Part shown: positions 15,227 to 23,462 of the stretch, piece after piece
Layout: each line of letters opens with the position of its first letter
How positions within the stretch are numbered: the stretch's first letter is position 1
Source of the DNA: Ectothiorhodospiraceae bacterium
Lineage (GTDB): Bacteria; Pseudomonadota; Gammaproteobacteria; Nitrococcales; Aquisalimonadaceae
Direction: 5' to 3'
DNA length: 34,782 bases
Assembly: GCA_020831885.1 (NCBI GenBank)
Contig: JAFIFU010000037.1
Location: 1-34,782 of the forward strand
Position numbers and translations under genes: made by a program
Notes under the pieces: generated by a model
The model's database searches: none
Seen by the model: only the letters and a program-made list of their open reading frames with translations
Told to the model about the DNA's origin: nothing

Positions 15227-16201
15227 ATGAAGTGCTTCATGATCGAAAACGGAAAGGCGGCATTGCGCGAGGCGCCGGAGCCCGTGCTTCAACCCCGCCA
15301 GGTTCTGGTCAAGGTGCACGCCGCCGGACTCAACCGCGTGGACTCACTGGTGCTGCAAGCGGCCGCGGCAAACCAGACAGGCAGTCACGGGGCAGCGCTT
15401 GGCCGGGAGTTGTGCGGCACCGTCGTGGAAATCGGCCCGGAAGTGCAGCACCTGAAAAAGGGCCAGGTGATCATCGCCTTCACCTCCGGGGCGCTGGCGG
15501 ATTACGCAGCGGTGGATGAACGAACGGCCGTGGAAGCCCCGCTGGGGAACCTGAGCCGGGAAGAAGCCGCTGTCCTGCCGGTGGCGCTGAACACCATGCA
15601 CGACGCGCTGGTCACCCGGGGGGAACTGGCGCCCGGCCAATCGGTGCTGATCCAGGGCGCAAGCTCGGCCGTGGGCATCATGGCCATGCAGATCGCCCGG
15701 GAGTTGAAAGCGGGTCTGGTGATCGGCACCTCCCGCGACCCGGAACGCCGCGCGCGTCTCACCGACCACGGGGCAGATCTGGCGCTGAACACCGATGACA
15801 GCCATTGGGTGGACGCCGTGCTTCAGGCAACCGATGGCAAGGGCGTGGACCTGATCATCGACCAGGTGGGCGCGTCGGTGGCGGATGACAACCTCCGTGC
15901 CACACGGCTGGAGGGGCGGATCGTGAACGTGGGTCGACTGGGCGGCAATACCGGTCCTTTCAACTTCGACCTGCATGCCGAACGCCGCATTTCCTACATC
16001 GGTGTGACATTCCGGACGCGTACCATCGACGAGGTCAGCACCATCGTCCGCAAGGCCTGGGCACACCTGGGGCCGGCCGTTGAAGCCGGACGCCTGCGCA
16101 TTCCTCTCAGCCAGCGCTACCCGCTGGAACACGCCGGCGAGGCGCTGGATGCGATGGCGCACAACAAGCACTTCGGCAAGATCGTGATCACCATGGACTG
16201 A
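15227..16201 (+). CDS. Zinc-independent quinone oxidoreductase (MDR family)
   Basis: A 324-residue medium-chain dehydrogenase/reductase. The N-terminal GroES-like domain lacks the catalytic-zinc Cys/His set, and the NAD(P)-binding motif GASSAVGIMAMQIA lies near residues 143-156, typical of NADPH:quinone reductases and related enone reductases. The start at 15227 has AGGAGGAA immediately upstream; the long in-frame extension upstream is not homologous. It is a single gene between the XRE regulator and the glutathione transferase. A role in detoxifying quinones or unsaturated carbonyls is inferred. It is distinct from the second paralogue at 22395. Confidence 0.87.
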   Translation: MKCFMIENGKAALREAPEPVLQPRQVLVKVHAAGLNRVDSLVLQAAAANQTGSHGAALGRELCGTVVEIGPEVQHLKKGQVIIAFTSGALADYAAVDERTAVEAPLGNLSREEAAVLPVALNTMHDALVTRGELAPGQSVLIQGASSAVGIMAMQIARELKAGLVIGTSRDPERRARLTDHGADLALNTDDSHWVDAVLQATDGKGVDLIIDQVGASVADDNLRATRLEGRIVNVGRLGGNTGPFNFDLHAERRISYIGVTFRTRTIDEVSTIVRKAWAHLGPAVEAGRLRIPLSQRYPLEHAGEALDAMAHNKHFGKIVITMD

Positions 16202-16211
16202 ACCACCGGCG

Positions 16212-16226
16212 GCACCGATCCGGTGC
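16212..16226 (+). terminator. Rho-independent-like terminator of the MDR gene
   Basis: GCACCG (16212-16217) and CGGTGC (16221-16226) form a perfect 6-bp stem around ATC, 10 bp past the stop, followed on the plus strand by TTCCTTAA. The T run is interrupted, so efficiency is uncertain. Confidence 0.5.
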
Positions 16227-16240
16227 TTCCTTAAAGGCAG

Positions 16241-16268
16241 GGCCCGGGAGGGAGTCCGCTCCCGGGCC
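16241..16268. terminator. Strong convergent hairpin
   Basis: GGCCCGGGAG (16241-16250) and CTCCCGGGCC (16259-16268) are perfect 10-bp complements around an 8-nt loop, lying between the convergent MDR and glutathione-transferase stops. A bidirectional terminator or transcription barrier is likely, although neither side has a long T tract. Confidence 0.6.
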
Positions 16269-16275
16269 TGTCCGT

Positions 16276-16983
16276 TCAGGCCACCAGCCGCGGTCGCAGC
16301 GCCTCCAGGGTGACGTGACCACGGAAGCCGCCGGCACCGGCGGGGTTCTCGCCACGCTCGACCGCTTCGGCGAACTGCACCCCCGGGTCGGCCTGCAGCC
16401 GGCGCATATGCCGGGCGAGATGAGGGTAGGCCTGTTCCGGATCAAACAGCCGATGGTAGGAGATCCAGCGGGCCAGACCGCTGAAATAGGCATCGGCCAG
16501 GCTGCGCCGCTCACCCAACAGCCACTCGCGTTCTGCCAGCAGGCCATCGAGATGAGCGCAGCCCTGCTCCACCGCCTCCCGCCCCAGTTGCCGCAACAGC
16601 TCCTGTTGCACGCCATTCAGCCCCTGCTTCTCGTAGAGGATCCAGAGCGGGCCGAAGGCGGCGAAGAAGTCGGTGTTCAGATAGGCCAACATCTCGTTCA
16701 GCCGATCGAACTCGCGACCACCCTGGGCGAAACCCAACCCGGCCTCCCGGCTGCGGGCCGCCAGATGCTGCAGGATCGCCTGACTCTCGGTCAGGGGTTC
16801 CCCATCCTCCAGCAGCAGGGTCGGGGTCAGGAACAGCGGATTCACCTTGGCATAGAGCGCATCCCAGGGCTGTTTCAGCATCTCGATGCGGCACAGGCGG
16901 TAGGGCTGTTCCAGCCATTCCAGCGCCACGATCGAGCCGAATGAGCAGCCATGGGGCACGCCATAAAACAGAACAGGTTCCAT
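16276..16983 (-). CDS. Glutathione S-transferase family protein
   Basis: A 235-residue cytosolic GST. The thioredoxin-like N domain starts MEPVLFYGVPHGCSFGSIVA with a Ser/Cys pair in the active-site loop (residues 13-14), has the cis-Pro region FLTPTLLLEDG (51-61) and the G-site LTESQAILQHLA (64-75). The all-helical C domain follows. AAGGAG precedes the ATG at 16983. It is divergent from the WYL regulator gene. It would conjugate glutathione to electrophiles or reduce peroxides; the substrate is unknown. Confidence 0.88.
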   Translation of the reverse strand: MEPVLFYGVPHGCSFGSIVALEWLEQPYRLCRIEMLKQPWDALYAKVNPLFLTPTLLLEDGEPLTESQAILQHLAARSREAGLGFAQGGREFDRLNEMLAYLNTDFFAAFGPLWILYEKQGLNGVQQELLRQLGREAVEQGCAHLDGLLAEREWLLGERRSLADAYFSGLARWISYHRLFDPEQAYPHLARHMRRLQADPGVQFAEAVERGENPAGAGGFRGHVTLEALRPRLVA

Positions 16984-17054
16984 CGTGTACTCCTTGCTTG
17001 GGTCGATACGGCCGACGCCCTTTGCGTCTGGCCTCGCGAGCAAGGTAATGGCTA

Positions 17055-17077
17055 AATAGGTCAATACCCGTCCTAAT
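17055..17077. promoter_or_regulatory. Dyad in the GST/WYL intergenic region
   Basis: TAGG (17057-17060) and CCTA (17072-17075) are inverted around an 11-bp centre, with further partial symmetry in the flanking A/T bases. The element sits 14-30 bp before the WYL regulator start and about 70-90 bp before the GST start. It is a candidate operator for the regulator; arms are short. Confidence 0.25.
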
Positions 17078-17089
17078 AAAATCGCGAAA

Positions 17090-18043
17090 ATGCTGAATCC
17101 CACCGCCCGCGTGCTGGCCCTGCTGGAACTGCTACAGACCCATCGTCACATGAGTGGCCGTGAGCTGGCGGATCGTCTCGGTGTGGACCGCCGCACCCTG
17201 CGGCGCCACATCCGCACCCTGGAGGAACTCGGCATCCCGGTGACCACGGAACGGGGCCGCCATGGCGGCTACCGGCTGTTGCCCGGCTTCAAGCTGCCGC
17301 CCCTGATGTTCACCACCGAAGAAGCGCAAGCCCTGGCACTGGGCCTGTTGGCTGCCAGGAACCTGGGCGTGACCGAGACCAAACCGGCGATCGCGAGCGC
17401 CCGGGCCAAACTGGAGCGGGTGATGCCCGCCGAGTTGCAGCGGCGGGTGCGTGCCCTGGACGAGAATGCCCGGCTGGCCTTGCCCCCGCCCCGGGCTAGC
17501 AGCAACGAGGCGCTGCTCGGCTTACTCGCCACCGCCACCCGGGAACGCCGGCGCGTGCGGTTTCACTACCACGACGAGCACGGCCGGATCACCCGGCGGG
17601 ACCTCAACCCCTATGGCCTGGTCTATCATGGCGGCCATTGGTACGTCAGCGGCTGGTGTCATTTGCGGCGCGCCCTGCGCAGCTTTCGTCTCGACCGGAT
17701 GGGCGAGGCCATTCCGCTGGCGGCCGGCTTCGACCGGCCTGCGGACTTCGACGCCGCGGCCCACCTCCGCCACAGTCTCGCCACGCTGCCCCGTGCCATC
17801 CCCGTGGAAGTATGGCTCGACACTGATCTGGAGGGCGCCGTAGCCGAACTCGGCGCTCATATCGGGCTATTGACCCCCACAGACGGGAGCGTGGTGCTTC
17901 ATGCCCGCACCGACAGCCTGGCCTGGTTCTCCCGCCAGCTCATCCGGATGCCCTTCGATTTCAAGGTCGTCGAACCCGCCGCACTGCGTCAGGAACTGAA
18001 ACGGCAGGCGGCGCGTATTCAGCGCCTGGCAGAGACGAACTGA
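17090..18043 (+). CDS. YafY/PafC-type HTH-WYL transcriptional regulator
   Basis: A 317-residue regulator. The N-terminal HTH_11 domain covers about 5-60, with MSGRELADRLGVDRRTLRRH (21-40). The WYL domain spans about 140-210, including HWYVSGWC (183-190), where the third motif residue is Val rather than Leu, and the Arg-rich SFRLDRM (198-204) that binds ligand in the family. A WCX-like C-terminal region follows. There is no strong Shine-Dalgarno before the ATG at 17090. It is divergent from GST and presumably controls it. WYL domains sense nucleic acid or small ligands; which applies here is unknown. Confidence 0.87.
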   Translation: MLNPTARVLALLELLQTHRHMSGRELADRLGVDRRTLRRHIRTLEELGIPVTTERGRHGGYRLLPGFKLPPLMFTTEEAQALALGLLAARNLGVTETKPAIASARAKLERVMPAELQRRVRALDENARLALPPPRASSNEALLGLLATATRERRRVRFHYHDEHGRITRRDLNPYGLVYHGGHWYVSGWCHLRRALRSFRLDRMGEAIPLAAGFDRPADFDAAAHLRHSLATLPRAIPVEVWLDTDLEGAVAELGAHIGLLTPTDGSVVLHARTDSLAWFSRQLIRMPFDFKVVEPAALRQELKRQAARIQRLAETN

Positions 18044-18250
18044 AGGGCTGCTGGGAGACAACACATCAGGCGCCAGGGCCACGTGCTTGCGCATGGGTAC
18101 CGATTGCCACCGGGATTCGGTTAGCCTGACACGTCAGAATCTGCGACCGCCCGGGGAACAACTTCGCCAGCAGGACAACGGTGAAACCGGGGGTGATGAC
18201 AACCGTGCCCCGGGTGGATGCGGTTACCTGGAACGGCAACGAGTAACGCC

Positions 18251-19111
18251 ATGAAACTGATCCTGAGCCGGAAGGGGTTCGACTCCTCCGCCGGCGGTAC
18301 GCCGAACCCGATCTTCCCGGACGGCAGACTCCTGGCCCTGCCGATTCCCGATGCCGCATCATCCATTCGCTACCGGGATATCATGTTTGACGGCATCTCA
18401 CTGGACGCACTGGTCACGCCGCTGACCCGGGGGCGGGTGGCGCCTGAGGCCCATGCCCATCTGGATCCCGACCTGCTCCCCGGAGCCCTGCCCCGGCAAC
18501 AAGGCTGGCGACCGTTGTTCGGGCAGGCCGGTTCTGCCCAAGGGCATCTGCGCAAACACCGCGTCGGCCCTGGAGACCTCTTCCTGTTCTTCGGCCTTTT
18601 CCGGCGCATCGAACCACACGAGGGCGCCTGGCGCTGGTTGCCCGGCTCACGCCCACGCCATGTCATCTGGGGCTGGCTGCAGGTGGCTGCTGTGATACCG
18701 GTGGACGAGGCACGGGCGAAGCGCTGCACCTGGGCCGCCTATCATCCCCATTTCCGGAGAACGGAAGATCCCAATAACGTCCTGTATGTTTCAGGCAGGC
18801 GGCTGCGCATCAACGGGCGGGATGAAGAAGCGCCCGGCGCGGGGGTTTTCCCCGCTTTCACCCCGGAACGGCAACTGACGGCACCGGACGCCCCCCGAAC
18901 CTCCCGCTGGCGGTTGCCGGCCTGGTGGTATCCGGAACGGGGGCGCACGCCGCTCTCTTATCACGGTGACCGCAGGCGCTGGCGAAAACAGGCCCATTAC
19001 ACAGAACTGGACGCAGCGGCCAGAGGCCAGGAATTCATTCTGGACACCGACGCATACCCGGAGGCATTGTCCTGGGCCGCGGAGTTGATCCGTCGCCGGG
19101 ACGAACCGTAA
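18251..19111 (+). CDS. Nmad3-like protein, putative nucleotide-modification associated
   Basis: A 286-residue soluble protein with no signal peptide or membrane segment. Its opening, MKLILSRKGFDSSAGGTPNP followed by FPDGRLLALPIPD, and the later HLDPDL (77-82) and GDLFLFFGLFR segments match my memory of the Nmad3 family, a group named from genome context with DNA base modification and without an experimentally proven activity. The ATG at 18251 is chosen because homology begins there; an in-frame ATG at 18218 is possible. The DUF899 gene starts 12 bp after its stop, so they form an operon. No methyltransferase, nuclease or phage gene is nearby, so a DNA-modification role is not supported by this neighbourhood. 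Confidence 0.6.
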   Translation: MKLILSRKGFDSSAGGTPNPIFPDGRLLALPIPDAASSIRYRDIMFDGISLDALVTPLTRGRVAPEAHAHLDPDLLPGALPRQQGWRPLFGQAGSAQGHLRKHRVGPGDLFLFFGLFRRIEPHEGAWRWLPGSRPRHVIWGWLQVAAVIPVDEARAKRCTWAAYHPHFRRTEDPNNVLYVSGRRLRINGRDEEAPGAGVFPAFTPERQLTAPDAPRTSRWRLPAWWYPERGRTPLSYHGDRRRWRKQAHYTELDAAARGQEFILDTDAYPEALSWAAELIRRRDEP

Positions 19112-19123
19112 GGAGTAGACGCC

Positions 19124-19825
19124 ATGACCCCACCCCTGCCCCCCATCGTCTCCGAGGCGGAATGGCGCACCGCTCTGGACGCCCAGATCGCCCGGGAGAA
19201 GGCCCATACCCGGGAGCGCGACCGGCTGAACGCCGCGCGACGCCGGCTACCCATGGTCCAGGTGCGCGACGACTATGTCTTCCACGGGCCCAATGGCCCT
19301 GTGACCCTGCTGGAGCTCTTCGAGGGGCGCCGTCAACTCATTGTCTATCACTTCATGTTCGGCCCTGACTGGGAGGCGGGCTGCGACGGCTGCTCCTGGG
19401 TGGTGGACGCCATGACCCACCCCGCCCACCTGAATGCCCGCGATACCAGCCTGGTACTGGTCTCCCGTGCACCGCTGGAGAAGCTCCAGCGCTACCAGAC
19501 GCGCATGGGCTGGCGCCACCCGAGCTGGTACTCCTCCTACGGCAGCGACTTCAACCGCGACATGGGGGTGACCAGCGAGGACTGTTGCGCCCCGGACACG
19601 GATCGCGGGGAACGCCATGGCGTCAGCGTCTTCCTGCGCGACGGCGGGCAGGTTTTCCGCACCTACTTCACCGGCAAACGCGGCGTTGAGTACCTGGGCA
19701 GCCTGTGGAGTTACCTGGATCTGACACCCTACGGCCGCCAGGAGAACTGGGAGGACTCACCGGCCGGCTGGCCGCAAACACCGCCCTACGTCTGGAACCG
19801 CCGCCATGACGAGTACGGGGAATGA
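19124..19825 (+). CDS. DUF899 thioredoxin-fold protein
   Basis: A 233-residue protein of the DUF899 family, which has a thioredoxin-like fold. The family hallmark FMFGPDWEAGCDGCSW (78-92) includes a CxxC pair, Cys87 and Cys90, where thioredoxins have theirs; GMGW-like RMGWRHPSWYSSYGSDFNRD and a C-terminal SLWSYLDLTPYGRQE are also typical. AAGGAG lies eight bases before the ATG. It is coupled to the Nmad3-like gene. A disulphide or peroxide-reducing role is plausible from the fold and the redox-defence setting, but no reaction is established for the family. Confidence 0.85.
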   Translation: MTPPLPPIVSEAEWRTALDAQIAREKAHTRERDRLNAARRRLPMVQVRDDYVFHGPNGPVTLLELFEGRRQLIVYHFMFGPDWEAGCDGCSWVVDAMTHPAHLNARDTSLVLVSRAPLEKLQRYQTRMGWRHPSWYSSYGSDFNRDMGVTSEDCCAPDTDRGERHGVSVFLRDGGQVFRTYFTGKRGVEYLGSLWSYLDLTPYGRQENWEDSPAGWPQTPPYVWNRRHDEYGE

Positions 19826-19856
19826 GCCGTCAATCCGCGATTACGCTTGTCAGTGG

Positions 19857-21752
19857 TCATAACACCGTGGACAGCGGCTCGTCTGACCGTTTATCAAAAG
19901 CCTCACCATCCACGTCCACGCCCAGGAAACCGCCGGACTGCCGGCGCCACAGGGCGGCGTAGAGGCCATTGCGGGCCAGCAACTGGTGGTGGGCGCCACT
20001 CTCCACGATCTCCCCCCTGTCGATCACCACCAGACGATCCAGCATGGCAATGGTGGACAGTCGGTGGGCGATGGCGATAACCGTCTTGCCCTGCATCAAC
20101 GCGTGAAGCTGCTCCTGGATCGCCGCCTCCACCTCGGAATCCAGCGCCGACGTGGCTTCGTCCAGCACCAGGATGGGGGCGTTCTTGAGCAGCACCCGGG
20201 CAATGGCGATACGCTGGCGCTGGCCGCCGGAGAGCTTGACGCCCCGCTCGCCCACATGGGCATCCAGGCCACGACGCCCTTTCAGATCCACCAGCTCGTT
20301 GATGAAGCTGTCCGCATGGGCGCGGCGCACTGCTGCCCAAATCGCTTCCTCGCTGGCCTCGGGGCTTCCGTAGCGGATGTTGTCCCGCACTGAGCGGTGC
20401 AGGAGCGACGTATCCTGGGTGACCATGCCGATGTTCCGGCGCAAGGATTCCTGGGTGACGGTGGCAATGTCCTGGCCATCGACCAGAATGCGCCCGCCCT
20501 CCAGGTCATAGAAGCGCAGCAGCAAGTTGGCCAGTGTGGATTTCCCGGCGCCGGAGCGCCCGATCAGTCCCACCTTCTCGCCGGGGGAAATGGTCAGCGA
20601 CAGGCCGTCGAAAACCCGCTGGGATTCGCCGTCCGGGCGCGGATAGCCGAAGCGTATGCCGTCGAAGCGGATCTCTCCGCGGGACACCACAAGCTCCCGG
20701 GCGTCGGGCTTATCCTTCACGGCCGGCTCCCGGGCAATGGTGTTGATGCCGTCCTGCACTGTGCCGATATTCTCGAACAGCCCGGCCACTTCCCAGAGGA
20801 TCCAGTTGGACATAAAGCGGATGCGCATCACCAGGGCGATGGCCACGGCGATAATGCCCAGCGACACTGCCTCCAGGTACCAGGCGCCGATGGCCATGGC
20901 AGCCACCCCGGCCAGCAACAGAGAGTTAAGAAACGTTAGAGTCACCGTCAGCCCGGTGGCCAGGCGCATCTGACGATGCACCGTGGCCATGAACTGCTCC
21001 ATGGCGTCACGGGCGTAGGCCTGCTCGCGACGGGTATCGGCGAACAGCTTGATGGTCTGGATGTTGCTGTAGCTGTCCACGATCCGCCCGGTCATCACCG
21101 CCCGGGCATCGGCCTGGTCCATGGAAACCGTCCGCAGGCGCGGCACGAAATACCACATGATGGCCACATAGCCACCCAGCCACACCACCAGCGGCAGCAT
21201 CAGCCAGGGTTCGGCGCTACCCATCAGCAGCATGGCCCCCGCAAAGTAGACGATGACGTAAACCATCAGGTCCATCAGTTTCATCACCGTCTCGCGGATC
21301 GCCAGCGCTGTCTGCATGACCTTCTGGGACACCCGCCCGGCAAACTCGTCCTGATAGAAGGCCAGGCTCTGGCCGAGCATATGACGGTGGGCGAGCCAGC
21401 GGCCGATCATGGGGTAGTTACCGAAGATGCTCTGATGGGTGACGAGTGCCTGCAACAGGGTTACCAGAGGCAGGCCAATGACCACCAGCGCCGCCAGGCC
21501 GGCCAGGCGCCAGCCGTATTCGGCGAGAAAACCGTCCCGTTCGGCACCGGCCAGCCAGTCCACCAGTTCCCCCATGTAGCCGAAAAAAACCACCTCGGCG
21601 GCTGACACAAGGGCCGTGAGCAGGGACATGGCGATCAGCAGCGGCAGCACCGGCCGTGAGAAGTGCAGAATGAAGGCGAAAAGGCCCCGGGGTGGCGTTC
21701 CCGCGTCCTCTGCGGGATAGGGATTCACCAGATTCTCGAAGTAACGAAACAT
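19857..21752 (-). CDS. ABC-type exporter, fused permease-ATPase
   Basis: A 631-residue half-transporter of the MsbA/multidrug class that acts as a dimer in the inner membrane. The six-helix permease domain covers about 30-330. The ATPase domain has Walker A GRSGAGKST (398-406), Q-loop Gln446, signature LSGGQ (507-511), Walker B ILVLDEATSALDSE (527-540) and the switch His563. All catalytic motifs are intact. Its promoter contains a SoxR box, so it should be induced by redox-active compounds, as are exporters in SoxR regulons of non-enteric bacteria. The exported substrate is unknown; redox-active dyes, quinones or phenazine-like molecules are plausible. Confidence 0.92.
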   Translation of the reverse strand: MFRYFENLVNPYPAEDAGTPPRGLFAFILHFSRPVLPLLIAMSLLTALVSAAEVVFFGYMGELVDWLAGAERDGFLAEYGWRLAGLAALVVIGLPLVTLLQALVTHQSIFGNYPMIGRWLAHRHMLGQSLAFYQDEFAGRVSQKVMQTALAIRETVMKLMDLMVYVIVYFAGAMLLMGSAEPWLMLPLVVWLGGYVAIMWYFVPRLRTVSMDQADARAVMTGRIVDSYSNIQTIKLFADTRREQAYARDAMEQFMATVHRQMRLATGLTVTLTFLNSLLLAGVAAMAIGAWYLEAVSLGIIAVAIALVMRIRFMSNWILWEVAGLFENIGTVQDGINTIAREPAVKDKPDARELVVSRGEIRFDGIRFGYPRPDGESQRVFDGLSLTISPGEKVGLIGRSGAGKSTLANLLLRFYDLEGGRILVDGQDIATVTQESLRRNIGMVTQDTSLLHRSVRDNIRYGSPEASEEAIWAAVRRAHADSFINELVDLKGRRGLDAHVGERGVKLSGGQRQRIAIARVLLKNAPILVLDEATSALDSEVEAAIQEQLHALMQGKTVIAIAHRLSTIAMLDRLVVIDRGEIVESGAHHQLLARNGLYAALWRRQSGGFLGVDVDGEAFDKRSDEPLSTVL

Positions 21753-21809
21753 GGTTGTTGTCCGGTTGCGTTCCTTGGCCCGGCGCGGACTTGCCCGGGA
21801 TTGGCGAGC

Positions 21810-21840
21810 AGGGTAAAACCTTTAGTTAAGTTGAGGTCAA
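21810..21840 (-). promoter_or_regulatory. SoxR box inside a 19-bp-spacer promoter for the ABC exporter
   Basis: The 18-bp element at 21819-21836 reads CCTTTAGTTAAGTTGAGG on the plus strand, close to the E. coli soxS operator CCTCAAGTTAACTTGAGG as remembered. Reading leftward, -35 TTGACC (21835-21840) and -10 TACCCT (21810-21815) are separated by exactly 19 bp, the over-long spacer that MerR-family activators need. The promoter therefore points at the ABC exporter. The box ends 14 bp before the soxR ATG, so SoxR could also repress its own gene. Confidence 0.8.
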
Positions 21841-21850
21841 GGAGTCCGGC

Positions 21851-22318
21851 ATGTCCCGTTCCCTGCAACGCGAGCTCAGCGTCGGCGAGGTGGCCCGTCG
21901 CAGCGGCCTGGCCGTCTCGGCCATTCACTTCTACGAGGCCAAGGGGCTGATCAGGAGCTGGCGGAACGCGGGTAATCAGCGGCGCTTCAGCCGCGACGTC
22001 CTGCGCCGCCTGGCAATCATCAAGGTCGCCCAGCGAACCGGCATTTCCCTTGCGGAGATCCGCGAGGCTTTCGAGACACTGCCGGACTCAGGTACGCCCG
22101 GCGCCGCCGACTGGCAGCGCCTCTCGGTAAACTGGCGGGAAGTTCTCGACGCCCGGATTCACAGCCTGACGCAGTTACGCGACCAGCTCGACCACTGTAT
22201 CGGCTGCGGCTGCCTGTCGCTGGCGGATTGTCCGCTACGCAACCCGGGGGATGCCCTGGGTGAAGAGGGTTGCGGGGCACGGCTGCTGGAATCTGCCGAC
22301 GGTTGCACAACGTCCTGA
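21851..22318 (+). CDS. soxR: Redox-sensing MerR-family activator SoxR
   Basis: A 155-residue MerR-family regulator with a [2Fe-2S] cluster. The helix-turn-helix begins [20 protein letters not shown] (9-28), the dimerisation helix follows, and the cluster ligands are Cys116, Cys119, Cys121 and Cys127 in [17 protein letters not shown], the exact CX2CXCX5C pattern of E. coli SoxR. Oxidation of the cluster activates transcription. AAGGAG precedes the ATG. There is no soxS in the window; the target is the divergent exporter gene, whose promoter carries the SoxR box. Confidence 0.95.
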   Translation: MSRSLQRELSVGEVARRSGLAVSAIHFYEAKGLIRSWRNAGNQRRFSRDVLRRLAIIKVAQRTGISLAEIREAFETLPDSGTPGAADWQRLSVNWREVLDARIHSLTQLRDQLDHCIGCGCLSLADCPLRNPGDALGEEGCGARLLESADGCTTS

Positions 22319-22319
22319 A

Positions 22320-22345
22320 GGTCGGATGCAGCCCGCCCTCCGACC
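22320..22345. terminator. Hairpin after soxR
   Basis: GGTCGGA (22320-22326) and TCCGACC (22339-22345) are perfect 7-bp complements with a 12-nt loop, right after the soxR stop and facing the convergent quinone oxidoreductase gene. There is no T tract; a second small hairpin (GGCC-GTCC-GGCC) follows near 22353. Probably a bidirectional transcription end. Confidence 0.4.
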
Positions 22346-22394
22346 ATCACCCAAGGCCGTCCGGCCGCAGTTCCTTCTCGGCCCCTGCCCTTGA

Positions 22395-23396
22395 CTACCG
22401 GGAAGCGCCCAGCCCGGCGTCCGTCTGCACCACCACCTTGCCGGTGACGCGGCGGTCGAGAATGTCCTGCAGGGCCCGGGGCGCCTGGTCCAACGGATAG
22501 CGGGCCGTAATACTGGGCCGGACGCGCCCTTCACGGACCCATTCAAGCAGCTCCGCCATCAGGGCGCGGTAGCGCTCCGGCTCCTGCTGCTGGAACGCGC
22601 CGTAGAACACCCCCACGATGGACGCCCCCTTGAGCAGCGGCAGGTTGAGCGGTGGCCTGGGGATGTCCCCGGCGGTGAACCCGATGACCAACAGCCGCCC
22701 CTTCCAGCCCAGACTCCGCAACGCTGGCTCCGTGTAGGGCCCGCCCACCGGGTCGTAAACCACGTCCACGCCCTTGTTATCCGTCAATTGCCGCAGACGC
22801 TCCCGCAGGTCTTCCTCCACGTAGTTGATGGTGTCATCGGCGCCGTGCTGCCGGCAGAATGCCAGTTTCTCCTCGCTGGAGGCGGCGGCGATCACCCGGG
22901 CACCCAGAACCTTGCCCAGCTCAATGGCCGCCACACCGGTCCCCCCGGCGGCGCCGAGCACCAGAAGGGTTTCCCCGGGCTGAATGGCGCCCCGGTCCTT
23001 CAGCCCGTAATGGGTGGTGCCGTAGGTGATCACCAGCGCTGCCGCTTCGTCCATGGGAATCCCGTCCGGCAGCGGAATCAGCTTCTCGGGGCGGACCGCC
23101 ACCTCTTCCGAGAAACCACCCCATCCCGGAATGGCGATCACGCGATCGCCCACGGCATAGCCGTCGACGCCTTCCCCCACCGCCTTGATCACGCCGGCCA
23201 CCTCGCCGCCCGGCGCGAACGGCATCTCGGGCTTGAACTGATACTTTCCCTGGATGATCAGCGTGTCCGGGAAATTCACGGCGCAGGCATGCACCGAGAC
23301 GACCACCTGGCCGGGTGCCGGCTGAAGCTCGGGGATCTCCTCGAAGCTCAACGCGTCCGGAGCGCCGTATTCCCTGCATAGAACTGCCTTGATCAT
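22395..23396 (-). CDS. NADPH:quinone oxidoreductase / enoyl reductase-like (MDR family)
   Basis: A 333-residue zinc-independent MDR protein. The NADP-binding motif LGAAGGTGVAAIELGK lies near 149-164, and the domain closes with the typical QAPRALQDILDRRVTGKVVV. GAGG lies just before the ATG. It is the last gene of the long leftward operon, 66 bp after the ligase gene. Homologues with such neighbours often reduce unsaturated acyl-CoA or quinones. Here it may remove a double bond of an unsaturated intermediate; that is an inference from position only. Confidence 0.87.
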   Translation of the reverse strand: MIKAVLCREYGAPDALSFEEIPELQPAPGQVVVSVHACAVNFPDTLIIQGKYQFKPEMPFAPGGEVAGVIKAVGEGVDGYAVGDRVIAIPGWGGFSEEVAVRPEKLIPLPDGIPMDEAAALVITYGTTHYGLKDRGAIQPGETLLVLGAAGGTGVAAIELGKVLGARVIAAASSEEKLAFCRQHGADDTINYVEEDLRERLRQLTDNKGVDVVYDPVGGPYTEPALRSLGWKGRLLVIGFTAGDIPRPPLNLPLLKGASIVGVFYGAFQQQEPERYRALMAELLEWVREGRVRPSITARYPLDQAPRALQDILDRRVTGKVVVQTDAGLGASR

Positions 23397-23462
23397 GTCA
23401 TCCTCGCGCTGGCTGAAGGTTTCCGATCCGGGCGGTGCACCCCTGCAGGCATCCCACCCGAA

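Noticed and set aside
18066-18362. Minus-strand 98-codon frame before the Nmad3-like gene
   Set aside because: A hydrophobic stretch looked membrane-like, but the frame overlaps the start of the Nmad3-like gene and has no family match or ribosome site.
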